This document shows positions 41,268-50,477 of a stretch of DNA of 64,000 bases, in pieces. This stretch comes from Halobacteriovorax sp. JY17. Its GTDB lineage: Bacteria; Bdellovibrionota; Bacteriovoracia; Bacteriovoracales; Bacteriovoracaceae. Both the position numbers and the translations under genes were made by a program. The notes under the pieces are model-generated. The model was not told where the DNA came from. It made no database searches and was given only the letters and a program-made list of their open reading frames with translations. Positions within the stretch are counted from its first letter, which is position 1; each line of letters starts with the position of its first letter. The stretch lies in assembly GCF_002753895.1 (NCBI RefSeq), contig NZ_NJER01000001.1:1426910-1490909 (forward strand). The letters run 5' to 3'.

Positions 41268-41344
41268 TGGCGGGAGAGACGGGACTCGAACCCGCGGCCT
41301 TCGCCGTGACAGGGCGACGTTATAACCAACTTAACTACTCCCCC
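41268..41344 (-). tRNA. tRNA-Asp (anticodon GTC), CCA encoded
   Basis: 77-base tRNA read on the minus strand. Acceptor GGGGGAG pairs with CTCTCCC (one G-U), D-arm GTTA/TAAC, anticodon stem TCGCC/GGCGA around CTGTCAC, T-arm GCGGG-TTCGAGT-CCCGT, discriminator G and CCA. Identity elements G34-U35-C36 and G73 fit tRNA-Asp. Confidence 0.96.
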
Positions 41345-41407
41345 GCATTTCGTGAGATTAAATATAAGGATTTATAGGTGTAGAGTCAATAGAGAAATTG
41401 GTCTTTT

Positions 41408-42229
41408 TTAATAAAATTGTGAAGAGACAAAAGTTTTTATTGAAATGACCAGTAGCAGTACCGAGAATAATCTATTGGCGAGCTTTGGGCTAACTCTCTG
41501 TGTCCAACTTACTCCAAGCTTAGAAGAAAGAGACGAACCGATGAAGAGTGCGATCACCACTGAGAAATTTACATATCCCACCTGTCCCATTTCTAGAAAT
41601 CTATAGTTGAAAACAAAAGTTGGAGTTGGTTGTAGTAGGTATGTGAGCATTCCTGTGAAAGTTCCAACTACCATGCAGGTGTTACTATTAACTGAGAGGA
41701 GCTTAAAGGGAATATTTAGAATAACTATAAATAGTGGAACGAGGATAGCCCCGCCTCCAAGGCCTGTCATTCCCGAAATAAGACCTCCTATGAGACCTGT
41801 GAGTATACCAAGCAGGATTGTTTTCATATTGAGTTCAGGGGCCCACTTTTCTTCGTTATTAGTTTCTTTCTTATTTAAAATAGTTCTAAGGGCGATGAGA
41901 AAAACAAAGATGCTAAAGATTAGTTTAATAGTTTTTCCATCCATAAGCAGCGTGAGCTTTCCACCAATAATCACACCTGTAAGCATGGAGAGAGCAATGG
42001 GAGCAAGATATTTAAAATTTGGCTTAACTCCCGCCTTTATAAAAAAGAAAACATTCTTAAAAGAATTGAAGAAGATAAGCGTGAGCGATGTTGCAATGAC
42101 TACTTGAGGGGGGAGGTAAGAGAAGAACGTGTAGAGGGTAGGAACGATCAGAATTCCTCCGCCAACTCCAAAGAAAGTGGAGAGTAGTCCTACGAAAATA
42201 CCAGTAATTACAAGTCCTAAAAGTATCAT
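41408..42229 (-). CDS. TauE/SafE-family membrane exporter (second copy)
   Basis: 273-residue transporter with the paired motifs GLLSTFFGVGGGILIVPTLYTFF and GLISGMTGLGGGAILVPLFIVILNIPFKLLSVNSNTCMVV. Same family as the gene at 23633 but clearly diverged in sequence and without the haem-protein neighbour, so it belongs to the core region. Substrate unknown, sulfite or organosulfonate being the family default. Diverges from the SDR gene. Confidence 0.88.
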   Translation of the reverse strand: MILLGLVITGIFVGLLSTFFGVGGGILIVPTLYTFFSYLPPQVVIATSLTLIFFNSFKNVFFFIKAGVKPNFKYLAPIALSMLTGVIIGGKLTLLMDGKTIKLIFSIFVFLIALRTILNKKETNNEEKWAPELNMKTILLGILTGLIGGLISGMTGLGGGAILVPLFIVILNIPFKLLSVNSNTCMVVGTFTGMLTYLLQPTPTFVFNYRFLEMGQVGYVNFSVVIALFIGSSLSSKLGVSWTQRVSPKLANRLFSVLLLVISIKTFVSSQFY

Positions 42230-42310
42230 GATTAGAGTTTATAGAGGCAAATAGGAGATGTACAGTTGCCACATTCATTTCCTTAGATAGAATAGACAAA
42301 AGGATAATTT

Positions 42311-43054
42311 ATGAAAATTTTTATTACGGGTGGGACAACTGGAATTGGTTGGTCGCTAGCAAAAGAATATTTAGAGGATGATCATATTGTTGGGATCTGT
42401 GGCAGAGATTTATCTCGAATTGAAACCGGCGCTCTTGAAAAGTTTAAGAACTTAAAGACCTATAAAGTCGATGTCACAAATAGAGAAGAGTTAATTGCAG
42501 CAGTAGATGAATTTAGTGAAGGCTCTCTCGATCTAATGATTGCGAGTGCCGGTCGAAGTGTTGGTAGTAAAACTAAGGAACCCGACTTCGTAGCCTCTAG
42601 AGATGTAATTAATATTAACGTCTTAGGTGTCTTAAATACTTTTGAAGCTGCACTTAAGAATATGCTTCCAAATAAGAAAGGTCACCTCGCCGCGGTTGCA
42701 AGTGTTGCTGGAATGGTAGGGCTTCCTGGAGCATCATCATACTCAGCCTCTAAAGCAGCAGTGTTAAAACTCTGTGAGTCTTACTCAATGGATTTGAAAT
42801 CATTTAATATAGACGTAACTTGTATTGCTCCGGGATTTGTTGATACTCCTTTAACTCAGAAAAATGATCACGGAATGCCGTGGCTTATGAGTTCTGAGAA
42901 GGCCGCTAAGAAAATTAGAAAGGCCTTAGACAGAAAGAAGGTTCTCTTCGTTTTTCCATGGCAAATGAAAACAGTAATGTTTATACTAGAGAGACTACCA
43001 AGGTGGATGTATAGAGCATTTATGCAAATGCCGATTGCAAATTATAGTAAGTAG
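42311..43054 (+). CDS. Short-chain dehydrogenase/reductase
   Basis: 247-residue NAD(P)-dependent oxidoreductase. TGGTTGIGWSLA is the cofactor-binding TGxxxGxG motif, IASAGRSVG replaces the NNAG motif, and SSYSASKAAV has the catalytic Tyr-Ser-Ala-Ser-Lys with its preceding Ser. The C-terminal PRWMYRAFMQMPIANYSK looks membrane-associating. Substrate unknown. A lipoprotein gene follows after eight bases. Confidence 0.9.
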   Translation: MKIFITGGTTGIGWSLAKEYLEDDHIVGICGRDLSRIETGALEKFKNLKTYKVDVTNREELIAAVDEFSEGSLDLMIASAGRSVGSKTKEPDFVASRDVININVLGVLNTFEAALKNMLPNKKGHLAAVASVAGMVGLPGASSYSASKAAVLKLCESYSMDLKSFNIDVTCIAPGFVDTPLTQKNDHGMPWLMSSEKAAKKIRKALDRKKVLFVFPWQMKTVMFILERLPRWMYRAFMQMPIANYSK

Positions 43055-43062
43055 GTACTGTT

Positions 43063-43347
43063 ATGAAAAAAACGATTCTTATATCACTATTAATTCTCAT
43101 CAGTTGTAATAAGGAAGAAACAAAGGTTTTAGAGACTTCGAAACCTCAGCCTCATTATGACTTTTCAAAGAACGCTAATTCCGTTTCAGTTAAGGACGAT
43201 TTCTCTGATTTAAAAAAGAAAGTAGATGAATCTTGCGATACGGAAGAGGAAATTAAAGAAAAGCTTGTAAAACCAAAACAAGAGGCCTTTAAGCTTCAAG
43301 GTGGTGATACTGGTTGTGATATTTCGCAGTTAAATAAAGAAGATTAG
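43063..43347 (+). CDS. Small hypothetical lipoprotein
   Basis: 94 residues; MKKTILISLLILISC is a lipoprotein signal with acceptor Cys15. The mature part is charged and includes DESCDTEEEIKEKLVK and GDTGCDIS, i.e. two further cysteines. Not recognised. Probably co-transcribed with the SDR; ends four bases into the convergent phospholipase-like gene. Confidence 0.65.
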   Translation: MKKTILISLLILISCNKEETKVLETSKPQPHYDFSKNANSVSVKDDFSDLKKKVDESCDTEEEIKEKLVKPKQEAFKLQGGDTGCDISQLNKED

Positions 43348-45284
43348 AATTTCTTTTTAAGCTCATCTTTTGCTTTTATCAGGCTAGATGCAATGGCGTT
43401 AATCAGTGAAGAGATCTCTTTTGAGAGACTCGAATTGTCGATAGTTGCACGAAAGTTTTGAATATCTAAATCCATCACTTTATTTCGATCATTCCATGTC
43501 AGTAGAAAATTATTTTCAAAATTTCGAATTGATTTCTTATCAAATATTTGAACACCGATCTCTCTTGTATTTCCCTCTTGTGAATTTGGAGAAAGAGAGG
43601 CGGAACCTGTAAGTAGAGTTTTTCCATCAATAGAGAGAGTATTTCTGTGATTTTCTTGATGATAAATTTGCAGTTCACCATTTGGAAGATTCTTTGCGCT
43701 AGAAGTTGTCTTTCTCGCTTTGACTTCAATATTATATAAGTTGAGCTCTCTTAAGTAGATCGTGTTAGGAAGACCATTTAGGCCAACGTTACTATTGTGA
43801 TCAGCTAGTATCCTAATATCAAGCTTTGGCACTTCAAGCTTTCTCTTAATAAGAGCATTTATAATATAGGAGTCATAGAGATAGAGTTGCTCCATGTAGA
43901 TATGGGATTTGGCATTTCTAATCATGTCTATGACTATATTTCTTGTATTCTTAATCTTTCCGTCTAAAGACGATTCCGCGAGACGAACGACTTCATCACC
44001 TAAAAGAGGATAAGAATCTCTTCTTATTTTAAAAGTATCTAAAATATTTTTGGAATTATTTAAGTACTGAGAACTCTTTAGGAGGGCAGTTTCAAAATCG
44101 CTGTAGAAGTTGCTTTGCAAGAGTGCAGCGGCAGGACCTTTGATCCAAATATCGTTATCAAAGAAATATCCTCCAGAGTGATCACTCCAATTCTTAGATC
44201 CAACAAGGGCCTGAGGCTCTTCAGTATTAGCATCTATAACAATTAATTTTGAATTATTCTCTCTTTCTTCATCAAATGTCTTCACTAAGAAAACATTATT
44301 TCTTAGCTTAACCCTTAAATTCGTTTCCAATTTTAAGTACTCTAAAGTCTGAGTCTCTTCTTGAACGAGAATAAATACTTTGAAGTTTGAGTTCTTAGAG
44401 AGTTTCTTCTCAGTTTCTCTTAAAAGGTATTTCATGACAGTCATGCCAAGAGTTCCATCTATAATTCTTACACTTATGAAAATAGATTCTTTAGCTTCTA
44501 CAATCATCTCTTTTACTTTGATGAAAATAGGGTCTGTTTTAAATGCAATATGACCTTGCCCATGCTTTGTCTTAGGCATTTCTGTAAGGTCTTTATTCTC
44601 TTGGTTTAAATACCAATCAATTCTTTCTTTATCAGTGGCATTCTTGTTGAATATTTCAACTTGATTACCTGGTATCAAACCTGAAAAACTTAAAGTATAG
44701 GGAGATATTTTCAGCCCTTCTTGCAAGGAATAGGAGATCGGCTTCGTTTCTTTTATGGCCAAGATAAAATTCTTAAGATCAGAAAAACTAGAAATTAGAT
44801 TAGACTTCTGTCTAAAGTCATTGATTAAAGAGTCGTAGAAGTTATTTTCAGTGATATCTTTTCTATGATAAATCTTAGTAATTATCTTTTTTACTTTCTC
44901 TTTTTCTTCGGAACTCACTAGTGGAGACTGATAACTATCACGAAGAATATTTGCCTTATAAGTCATGATATAAGCAAGAGTCTGACTAAGGTTTCTCTGG
45001 TTTGGAGAAATTACTTTCCAGTAAATAATTGGTCTTAGGAAGTCTGTGGGAATTATACTTGAGAGCTCATCCACTAAGGCCTTGGCTTCTTTCTTTTTTT
45101 CTCGGTCAAGCTTTTGAATAGACTTTTTAAATTCTCCTAAATCAGAATAAGAAGAGTCTCCATATACTATAGCATATGAATCTTTATAGTAGCTGCTGAT
45201 CTCTATTCTTTCTTGTAAATTAAAGTTACTTCCTTGTGAATATAGGGAAAATTGAAGGATGAAAATAGAGAGTAGGTTCTTCAT
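43344..45284 (-). CDS. Exported phospholipase-D-like protein with degenerate HKD motifs
   Basis: 646 residues with a signal peptide (1-18) and two PLD-type halves. The first motif reads NSKLIVID (344-351), with Asn for the catalytic His but Lys346 and Asp351 kept; its partner GSKNW follows. The second reads HRNTLSID (546-553), His546 and Asp553 kept but Asn548 for Lys, followed by GSASLSPNS. Both active-site halves are thus missing one different residue. Residues 20-240 are unrecognised. Its start overlaps the preceding gene (ATGA). Activity is doubtful; a binding role is possible. Confidence 0.75.
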   Translation of the reverse strand: MKNLLSIFILQFSLYSQGSNFNLQERIEISSYYKDSYAIVYGDSSYSDLGEFKKSIQKLDREKKKEAKALVDELSSIIPTDFLRPIIYWKVISPNQRNLSQTLAYIMTYKANILRDSYQSPLVSSEEKEKVKKIITKIYHRKDITENNFYDSLINDFRQKSNLISSFSDLKNFILAIKETKPISYSLQEGLKISPYTLSFSGLIPGNQVEIFNKNATDKERIDWYLNQENKDLTEMPKTKHGQGHIAFKTDPIFIKVKEMIVEAKESIFISVRIIDGTLGMTVMKYLLRETEKKLSKNSNFKVFILVQEETQTLEYLKLETNLRVKLRNNVFLVKTFDEERENNSKLIVIDANTEEPQALVGSKNWSDHSGGYFFDNDIWIKGPAAALLQSNFYSDFETALLKSSQYLNNSKNILDTFKIRRDSYPLLGDEVVRLAESSLDGKIKNTRNIVIDMIRNAKSHIYMEQLYLYDSYIINALIKRKLEVPKLDIRILADHNSNVGLNGLPNTIYLRELNLYNIEVKARKTTSSAKNLPNGELQIYHQENHRNTLSIDGKTLLTGSASLSPNSQEGNTREIGVQIFDKKSIRNFENNFLLTWNDRNKVMDLDIQNFRATIDNSSLSKEISSLINAIASSLIKAKDELKKKF

Positions 45285-46549
45285 AGACTACCTACTGAGT
45301 TTTCGTCACTAACATATAGAAAGTTATCTAATTCTAATGATCGAATTAATTTCTCTGCAATATTTTCTCGAAAAATATTTTTTATGAGAAAACTCTCTCT
45401 TAGTTTATCAATTGATGCGGGAACACGACCATTTAATTGAACGTAAATCAAAGAGTCTTTAGTAAACTTCTTTTCTTCAAAGGAGTAGACCAACTTTTCG
45501 ACTTTGATTTTAGTTTTTAGTTTTATTGTTGAAGCTGTATATCTTCCATGTAGAAAGAAGTCTCCAGTAGTTATAGAGGCATTATTAATTTGGCTAAAGT
45601 TAGACTTTAACCATTTCCCCTCTTTCTTTATTGATGGAACAAGCTTTCCAAAGAATATTTCAAGTCTATCTCTTTTCGACTTCTTTGAGCTAAGTAATAT
45701 ATCTTTATATAGATCAACAGTAATAAAGTTATGGTTACTTTTTTTGAGGGATACGAGATGAAGCATTTTTACTTTTAGGTTATTGGAGCTAATTTCAAGG
45801 TCTGGCTCAGTAAGGTCATCTGCGCGAAAGTATCTTCTGAAGCGAACTTGAGCGATTGGTTCCTCTTTCTTGATTTTTTTAAGATCTATTAGGACACTTA
45901 TTGTTCCTCCGCTATATTGATAACGTTTCTGAGATGAGGACATTTTCGAATTAAAGACAGACTCTGTAATCGTTGGATTTGATTTCTCTAATTCTTCCTT
46001 AAGAGTTAAATGATTTATATTAACGAGCTGATTAGTAGATTGTTCATTTTTAAAGCTTAAGCTTTGTTCAAATTGAGGTTGAAAGTGAATATCAACTTGA
46101 AATTTTCCTTCTTTCATACCACTTTCTTTCAAGAGCTTTATAAACCTCTCGGTTGATGAGGAGAGAATATTTTCTTGAAATAATTCTACAATAGGCTTTC
46201 CCTTAGTTTTATTTTCTTCAAGCGTTACTTGAATCGCTTCTTGGAATGCCTTCACTGTTAAGATATTAGAATTAGTTGTAGTGCCACTACTCCATACTTC
46301 AGAGGATATTTTATAGTTTAGGTATTTATTAAAGGCATTACCGTAGAAGTAGTCCTTATAGGCATCATACTCAAGACTTCCGATTGAGCTTGCAATGGAT
46401 CTATCCTGTTGTACAGATTGAATTTGATTGGCCCAATATTGATAATAAGGCCCATAGAAATTAGATAGTGAATAAGTCGCCACTAGTAAAATAAAAATGG
46501 AGAACGGTATCCAAATAAGAATGTGTTTGTAACGTCGTGAATATTTCAA
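45281..46549 (-). CDS. Hypothetical membrane-anchored protein
   Basis: 422-residue protein with one N-terminal membrane segment (residues 10-30, ILIWIPFSIFILLVATYSL) and a large, probably periplasmic, beta-rich domain. No family recognised. Overlaps the phospholipase-D-like gene and probably works with it at the envelope. Confidence 0.65.
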   Translation of the reverse strand: MKYSRRYKHILIWIPFSIFILLVATYSLSNFYGPYYQYWANQIQSVQQDRSIASSIGSLEYDAYKDYFYGNAFNKYLNYKISSEVWSSGTTTNSNILTVKAFQEAIQVTLEENKTKGKPIVELFQENILSSSTERFIKLLKESGMKEGKFQVDIHFQPQFEQSLSFKNEQSTNQLVNINHLTLKEELEKSNPTITESVFNSKMSSSQKRYQYSGGTISVLIDLKKIKKEEPIAQVRFRRYFRADDLTEPDLEISSNNLKVKMLHLVSLKKSNHNFITVDLYKDILLSSKKSKRDRLEIFFGKLVPSIKKEGKWLKSNFSQINNASITTGDFFLHGRYTASTIKLKTKIKVEKLVYSFEEKKFTKDSLIYVQLNGRVPASIDKLRESFLIKNIFRENIAEKLIRSLELDNFLYVSDENSVGSL

Positions 46550-46635
46550 TTACTTCCCTCAAATCCTATTTTTTATCGGTATTTTGAGAGATTTTGTTTA
46601 GCTCAATTTAAACTTAAGCAAGTCATTTCAAATGC

Positions 46636-47172
46636 TTATGTGTTTGACCAAAATTGTACATACTCATCTTCATAGCTTAGCTTGCTTAAGTCCTTAACCC
46701 TATCAATATAGAGTTTTCCAAAAAGGTGGTCCAGCTCATGTTGAAAAACTGTCGCTAAGAAGTCTTCTAAGACAATTTCTGACTTTTTAGCGTCTTGGTT
46801 GTAGTAAGTAACTTTGACTTTCCTAGGCCTTTGGACAAAACCTCTGAGCCCTGGAACAGACAAGCACCCCTCCCAGAAACCTTGAAGTTCTTGATCGAGA
46901 ACTTCAATTATAGGGTTCACTATAATAAATAATTCGCTCTCTGCTGCATTTGGATATCTCTCTGAATCTCCAGGGATTTTTATAATCGCTACTTGGCTAG
47001 AAATACCAATCTGTGGTGCGGCTATACCTATGCCACCATTTTCGTTCATTGTATCAACGAGGTCATCAATAAGAGAGCTAAAAGCTTCAGAACCAATAGC
47101 TGAAATATCATACTCTTGAGCGACTTCTCTAAGTACTGGGTTTCCCATTCTAGTTAATTCTTTTATCGCCAT
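46636..47172 (-). CDS. def: Peptide deformylase
   Basis: Removes the formyl group from the first Met of new proteins. All three motifs are present: GGIGIAAPQIG (motif 1), EGCLSVPG (motif 2, Cys metal ligand) and QHELDHLFG (motif 3, HExxH). 178 residues from ATG 47172, which follows AGGAG by five bases; the GTG at 47178 is too close. Single gene; it is usually beside fmt, which is not here. Confidence 0.96.
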   Translation of the reverse strand: MAIKELTRMGNPVLREVAQEYDISAIGSEAFSSLIDDLVDTMNENGGIGIAAPQIGISSQVAIIKIPGDSERYPNAAESELFIIVNPIIEVLDQELQGFWEGCLSVPGLRGFVQRPRKVKVTYYNQDAKKSEIVLEDFLATVFQHELDHLFGKLYIDRVKDLSKLSYEDEYVQFWSNT

Positions 47173-47260
47173 AATCACTCCTGTAAATCCATGATAGAAT
47201 AAATTTGAAAAAGTCGCTAGAATTAATACTTATCTGTACGAATCAATAAGGATTTCTTGT

Positions 47261-47749
47261 TTGCAACAAAGTAAAAGTAACTACATGACACCTTCTTGCT
47301 TCAAGAAGCTTTCAGATGAAATGGAAAGACTTATAAAAGTTGAAAGACCAGAGACCACAAGAACGATTGCTTGGGCCGCAGGGAATGGAGATCGTTCTGA
47401 AAATGCTGATTATATTTATGGTAAGAAGAGACTTAGAGAAATTGATCGAAGACTCAGGTTTTTAAAGAAGAGACTTGAAGATTCGGTTGTTATAAATCCT
47501 CTAGATATGAATTCTGAAAAGATTCAATTCTCAGCAACGGTTACAGTTGAAAATGAAGAGGGAGAGGAAAGGATTTATACAATAGTTGGAATTGATGAAA
47601 TAGATATTTCAAAGGGATGGGTGAGTTGGAAGTCACCAATTGGAAGGACTCTTCTTGGAAAAAGTGTTGGAGACTCAGTTACGATTACAGCTCCTAGAAA
47701 TACGTTTGAATTAGAAATTATAAAAGTCGAATATAAGGAAATATTATGA
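47261..47749 (+). CDS. greB: Transcript cleavage factor GreB
   Basis: Rescues backtracked RNA polymerase. 162 residues: coiled-coil tip with GDRSENADYIYGKKRLREIDRRLRFLKKRLEDS is the GreB signature, and the C-terminal FKBP-like domain has DEIDISKGWVSWKSPIGRTLLGKSVGDSVTI. TTG 47261 is placed after AAGGA and keeps the usual N-terminus; ATG 47285 (MTPSCFKKL) is possible. Overlaps the next gene by four bases. Confidence 0.94.
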   Translation: MQQSKSNYMTPSCFKKLSDEMERLIKVERPETTRTIAWAAGNGDRSENADYIYGKKRLREIDRRLRFLKKRLEDSVVINPLDMNSEKIQFSATVTVENEEGEERIYTIVGIDEIDISKGWVSWKSPIGRTLLGKSVGDSVTITAPRNTFELEIIKVEYKEIL

Positions 47750-48126
47750 ATATACAATGTGAAGTTTCTCTTGGTGAATTAGTAGATAAAATCTCTATTT
47801 TAAAAATTAAAATGGAGAAAATAAAAGATACTAGTAAAACAGATTTAGTATTGTCTGAATATAAGGCTTTAAATAAAACTCTTGAGGAATTACGTCTAAG
47901 TGGAATTGAGAATTACTTATCTAAGCTTCAAAAGATTAATACGGAGTTATGGGAAATAGAGGACGATATTCGTGAATGTGAGAAGAGAAGTGACTTCTCT
48001 TCTCAATTCATAAGCTTGGCCCGTTCAGTTTATATAACTAATGATCAGCGCTTTGCAGTAAAGAATGAAGTGAATAATAAGTACGGATCTTCTATGAAAG
48101 AAGTAAAATCTTATGAAGAATACTAG
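47746..48126 (+). CDS. DUF6165-family protein
   Basis: 126 residues: CEVSLGELVDKISILKIKMEKI, LWEIEDDIRECEK, FISLARSVYITNDQRFAVKNEVN and GSSMKEVKSYEEY are the family pattern. A cytoplasmic helical protein, function unknown, in other bacteria near surface-polysaccharide genes. Overlaps greB by four bases (ATGA). Confidence 0.82.
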   Translation: MNIQCEVSLGELVDKISILKIKMEKIKDTSKTDLVLSEYKALNKTLEELRLSGIENYLSKLQKINTELWEIEDDIRECEKRSDFSSQFISLARSVYITNDQRFAVKNEVNNKYGSSMKEVKSYEEY

Positions 48127-48202
48127 TTTTCTTTTATTATCTCTTCAACATTCTCATTGATCTATGGTACATTTTTTAAAAAATATTTTAGAGGAGTCCT
48201 TG

Positions 48203-48991
48203 ATGGCAAAGCTATCAATTGAAGATAAGTATAAACTTTACGAATCTTCAGTTCAAAACCATGAAACAGATATTGAATTTATCAATAAAGAGTATCGTAA
48301 GTATTTTAAGAAGAAACCCTTCACACTAAGAGAAGATTTTGGTGGTACAGCTGCTATGGCCTGTGATTGGGTGAAGCAATCTTCAGAGCATAAGGCCTGG
48401 GGGGTTGATTTAGACTCTGAGCCAATTAAATACGGTAGAGAGAATCATTATTCAAGATTAAGCGAAGCTGAAAAATCAAGAATGAGTTATATTGAAGGAA
48501 ATGTTTTAGACAGCAGAGAATTCAAGTCAGATATTGTTGTTGCATTTAATTTCTCTTATTTTATTTTTAAAGAAAGAGCAGTCCTTCTTAATTACTTTAA
48601 AAAAGTCAGAGAGGGACTAAATGATAATGGAGCATTCTTTATTGATCTATTTGGTGGAACAGATGCTTGCCAAGAAATGGTAGAGGAAACGGACCATGAT
48701 GATCATACATATTTCTGGGATTGCGATAAATTTAATCCAATAACTTCAGAGGTCTTGTACTACATTCATTTTAAGTATCAAGGTAAGAAGCATGAAAAAG
48801 TTTTTACATATGATTGGAGAATGTGGGGGCTAACAGAGCTTCAGGATATTATGAAAGAAGCAGGATTCTCAAGTGTCATTCCATACTGGGAAGGCGAGGA
48901 TGGCGACGGTGGAGGTGATGGAAACTTCTATCCGGCCAAGGTCGAAGAGAATTGTGAATCTTGGGTCACTTATATTTGTGCTTTAAAATAA
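48203..48991 (+). CDS. Class I SAM-dependent methyltransferase
   Basis: 262-residue methyltransferase. LREDFGGTAAMACDWVKQSSEHKAWGVDLDSEP has motif I (DFGGT) and the acidic ribose ligand; VVAFNFSYFIFKER and LNDNGAFFIDLFGGTDA follow as motifs II-III. Substrate unknown. ATG 48203 follows GAGGAG; the frame from 48164 is not needed. Ends in a shared terminator. Confidence 0.88.
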   Translation: MAKLSIEDKYKLYESSVQNHETDIEFINKEYRKYFKKKPFTLREDFGGTAAMACDWVKQSSEHKAWGVDLDSEPIKYGRENHYSRLSEAEKSRMSYIEGNVLDSREFKSDIVVAFNFSYFIFKERAVLLNYFKKVREGLNDNGAFFIDLFGGTDACQEMVEETDHDDHTYFWDCDKFNPITSEVLYYIHFKYQGKKHEKVFTYDWRMWGLTELQDIMKEAGFSSVIPYWEGEDGDGGGDGNFYPAKVEENCESWVTYICALK

Positions 48992-49016
48992 AAAAACCGG
49001 CTTAGGCCGGTTTTTT
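48991..49016. terminator. Bidirectional terminator between convergent genes
   Basis: AAAAAACCGGC (48991-49001) and GCCGGTTTTTT (49006-49016) form an 11-bp stem around TTAG. It overlaps both flanking stop codons. Confidence 0.88.
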
Positions 49017-49617
49017 AGTTTTCGTATCCACCATCAATAATATCGATATCTAAATCATAGTCATAATCAGGTTCAACATCATTAAGTGGTGTATATTTCT
49101 TAATTATATGGTTCTTTATATTATTAAGAGTGAACATAGTCTCTCTCGTTTGGCAGAAATCAAAAGTGGAGTTCCCAAGTAGCACTTCATCAATAACTTG
49201 CTCTTTTGATAGTTGAGTATAGTCATTGAGGCCTTCATTTACATCGTCAATGAATTCTTCTAGCGTATCCCCGAGACCAACTTTAGATTCAATAATTAAC
49301 CTTTGAGCGTAAGCTCTGCCTTTGAACTTCTTGAAGTTTGAAATAGTTGCTTTAATAAAGTAAGTCCCTTCATAAGTGAAGGCAGCACCATAGAGAATTC
49401 CAGCAGTACTTAGTTCTATATTTAAGGAGAGAGTTCCTCCGAGAGTCGCACCTGTAGAAGAAATTGCACCTGTTGAGAAGTACACTCCTGTTCTAATTGG
49501 AGTGATTACCGGCTCTGTAAGGGCGACTAATTTAAATTTGTCGTATTCTCTTTCACAGTCTGCAAGAGATGAGAGTGAGAGAATCATAGTGAGAGAAAGT
49601 AGGATTAACTTATTCAT
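49015..49617 (-). CDS. Hypothetical exported protein
   Basis: 200 residues with a signal peptide (1-19, ...SSLADC; the C after A suggests no lipobox). Contains a glycine-rich stretch (GVYFSTGAISSTGATLGGTLS) that may be a beta-barrel strand or amphipathic segment and ends with acidic DVEPDYDYDLDIDIIDGGYEN. Overlaps the preceding gene by eight bases and is last in the nrdR-nusB operon. Function unknown. Confidence 0.65.
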   Translation of the reverse strand: MNKLILLSLTMILSLSSLADCEREYDKFKLVALTEPVITPIRTGVYFSTGAISSTGATLGGTLSLNIELSTAGILYGAAFTYEGTYFIKATISNFKKFKGRAYAQRLIIESKVGLGDTLEEFIDDVNEGLNDYTQLSKEQVIDEVLLGNSTFDFCQTRETMFTLNNIKNHIIKKYTPLNDVEPDYDYDLDIDIIDGGYEN

Positions 49618-50002
49618 CTGTAGTATCCTCTTTTGGAGAAAATTCTAGGAAAGTATGCTTCTTATATTTTTTTGAAAACTTTTCGACTAATTTATCTTCC
49701 ACACCTTCGTGGACAATAAGTATTTTACTTGGAGAGTCTTTAATTAGTATTGATAGGGTAGACTCTACTGCTAAGAGAGTTGATTGATCTGCTGCCTTAT
49801 TAATTAAGGCAATATTTAAAATATTATTAAAACTTTGTGTTTGATAGAGACCTACGAGGTTCGATTCTTTTTTCTCAAGAATTCCGCTTGTGAGATAGTT
49901 GAATTCTTGGAAGTATCTACTTGAATTTTGAAACTCTTTTTCACTGATCCAAAGAATGGAATTAATAGAATTATCAATTGTGTTTAATAATTCCTTATCC
50001 AT
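49610..50002 (-). CDS. Hypothetical cytoplasmic protein
   Basis: 130-residue protein without signal peptide or membrane segment. Mixed helix/strand (LLAVESTLSILIKDSPSKILIVHEGVEDKLVEKF...). It starts one base after the nusB stop and overlaps the exported-protein gene, so it belongs to the operon. Not recognised. Confidence 0.6.
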   Translation of the reverse strand: MDKELLNTIDNSINSILWISEKEFQNSSRYFQEFNYLTSGILEKKESNLVGLYQTQSFNNILNIALINKAADQSTLLAVESTLSILIKDSPSKILIVHEGVEDKLVEKFSKKYKKHTFLEFSPKEDTTDE

Positions 50003-50003
50003 C

Positions 50004-50477
50004 TTATTTTCCTATTGAGTCTAGAGTTCCATTTATAAAAGAATAAGAATCTGCAGTTCCGTACTTCTTGGCCAAGTTAACCATTTCGTCTATAACGACT
50101 GGCTTAGGTGTCGCCTTAACATAGAGGATCTCATATGCACCAAGCATTAAGAGAGCGTAATCAATTTTTTCTAATTGATGAATCTTTCTCTTATGAAGGT
50201 GCTTACTAATTTCTGACTCTAGAGTTGATTTACTTGTAAAAACACCACCAGAAAGAGAGAGCGCAAAGTTTTGCGAACCAGAAGGTAGTTGGTTATTTGG
50301 ATGCTCTTCATCTGGTTCAACACAAGACTTGATAAATTCTTCGATGAACCTTTCATATTCAGCTTTTGGATTCTTGGTTAGAACGAGATCTAGAAGATTT
50401 TCGTTTGAGCATAGTACTTTATAAACTAGTTTAAATGAAAATTCTCTGGCAATTGTCTTATTGCTGAAGTTGCTCAC
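50004..50477 (-). CDS. nusB: Transcription antitermination factor NusB
   Basis: 157-residue helical protein: AREFSFKLVYKV at the start, IHQLEKIDYALLMLGAYEILYVKATPKPVVIDEMVNLAKKYGTADSYSFINGTLDSI at the end, the NusB signature. A GTG start lies within the last codons of nrdR (20-base overlap). Acts with NusE in rRNA antitermination. Confidence 0.94.
   Translation of the reverse strand: MSNFSNKTIAREFSFKLVYKVLCSNENLLDLVLTKNPKAEYERFIEEFIKSCVEPDEEHPNNQLPSGSQNFALSLSGGVFTSKSTLESEISKHLHKRKIHQLEKIDYALLMLGAYEILYVKATPKPVVIDEMVNLAKKYGTADSYSFINGTLDSIGK

Noticed and set aside
21202-41270. Integration-site direct repeat between the tRNA-like remnant and tRNA-Asp
   Set aside because: The shared stretch near the CCA ends is only about 11 bases (AAAATGGCGGG on the plus strand), too short and too expected for tRNA ends to count as an att repeat.
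41162-41377. Plus-strand frame with GETGLEPAAFAVTGRRYNQLNY
   Set aside because: It is antisense to tRNA-Asp. This translation is a familiar artefact of tRNA genes.
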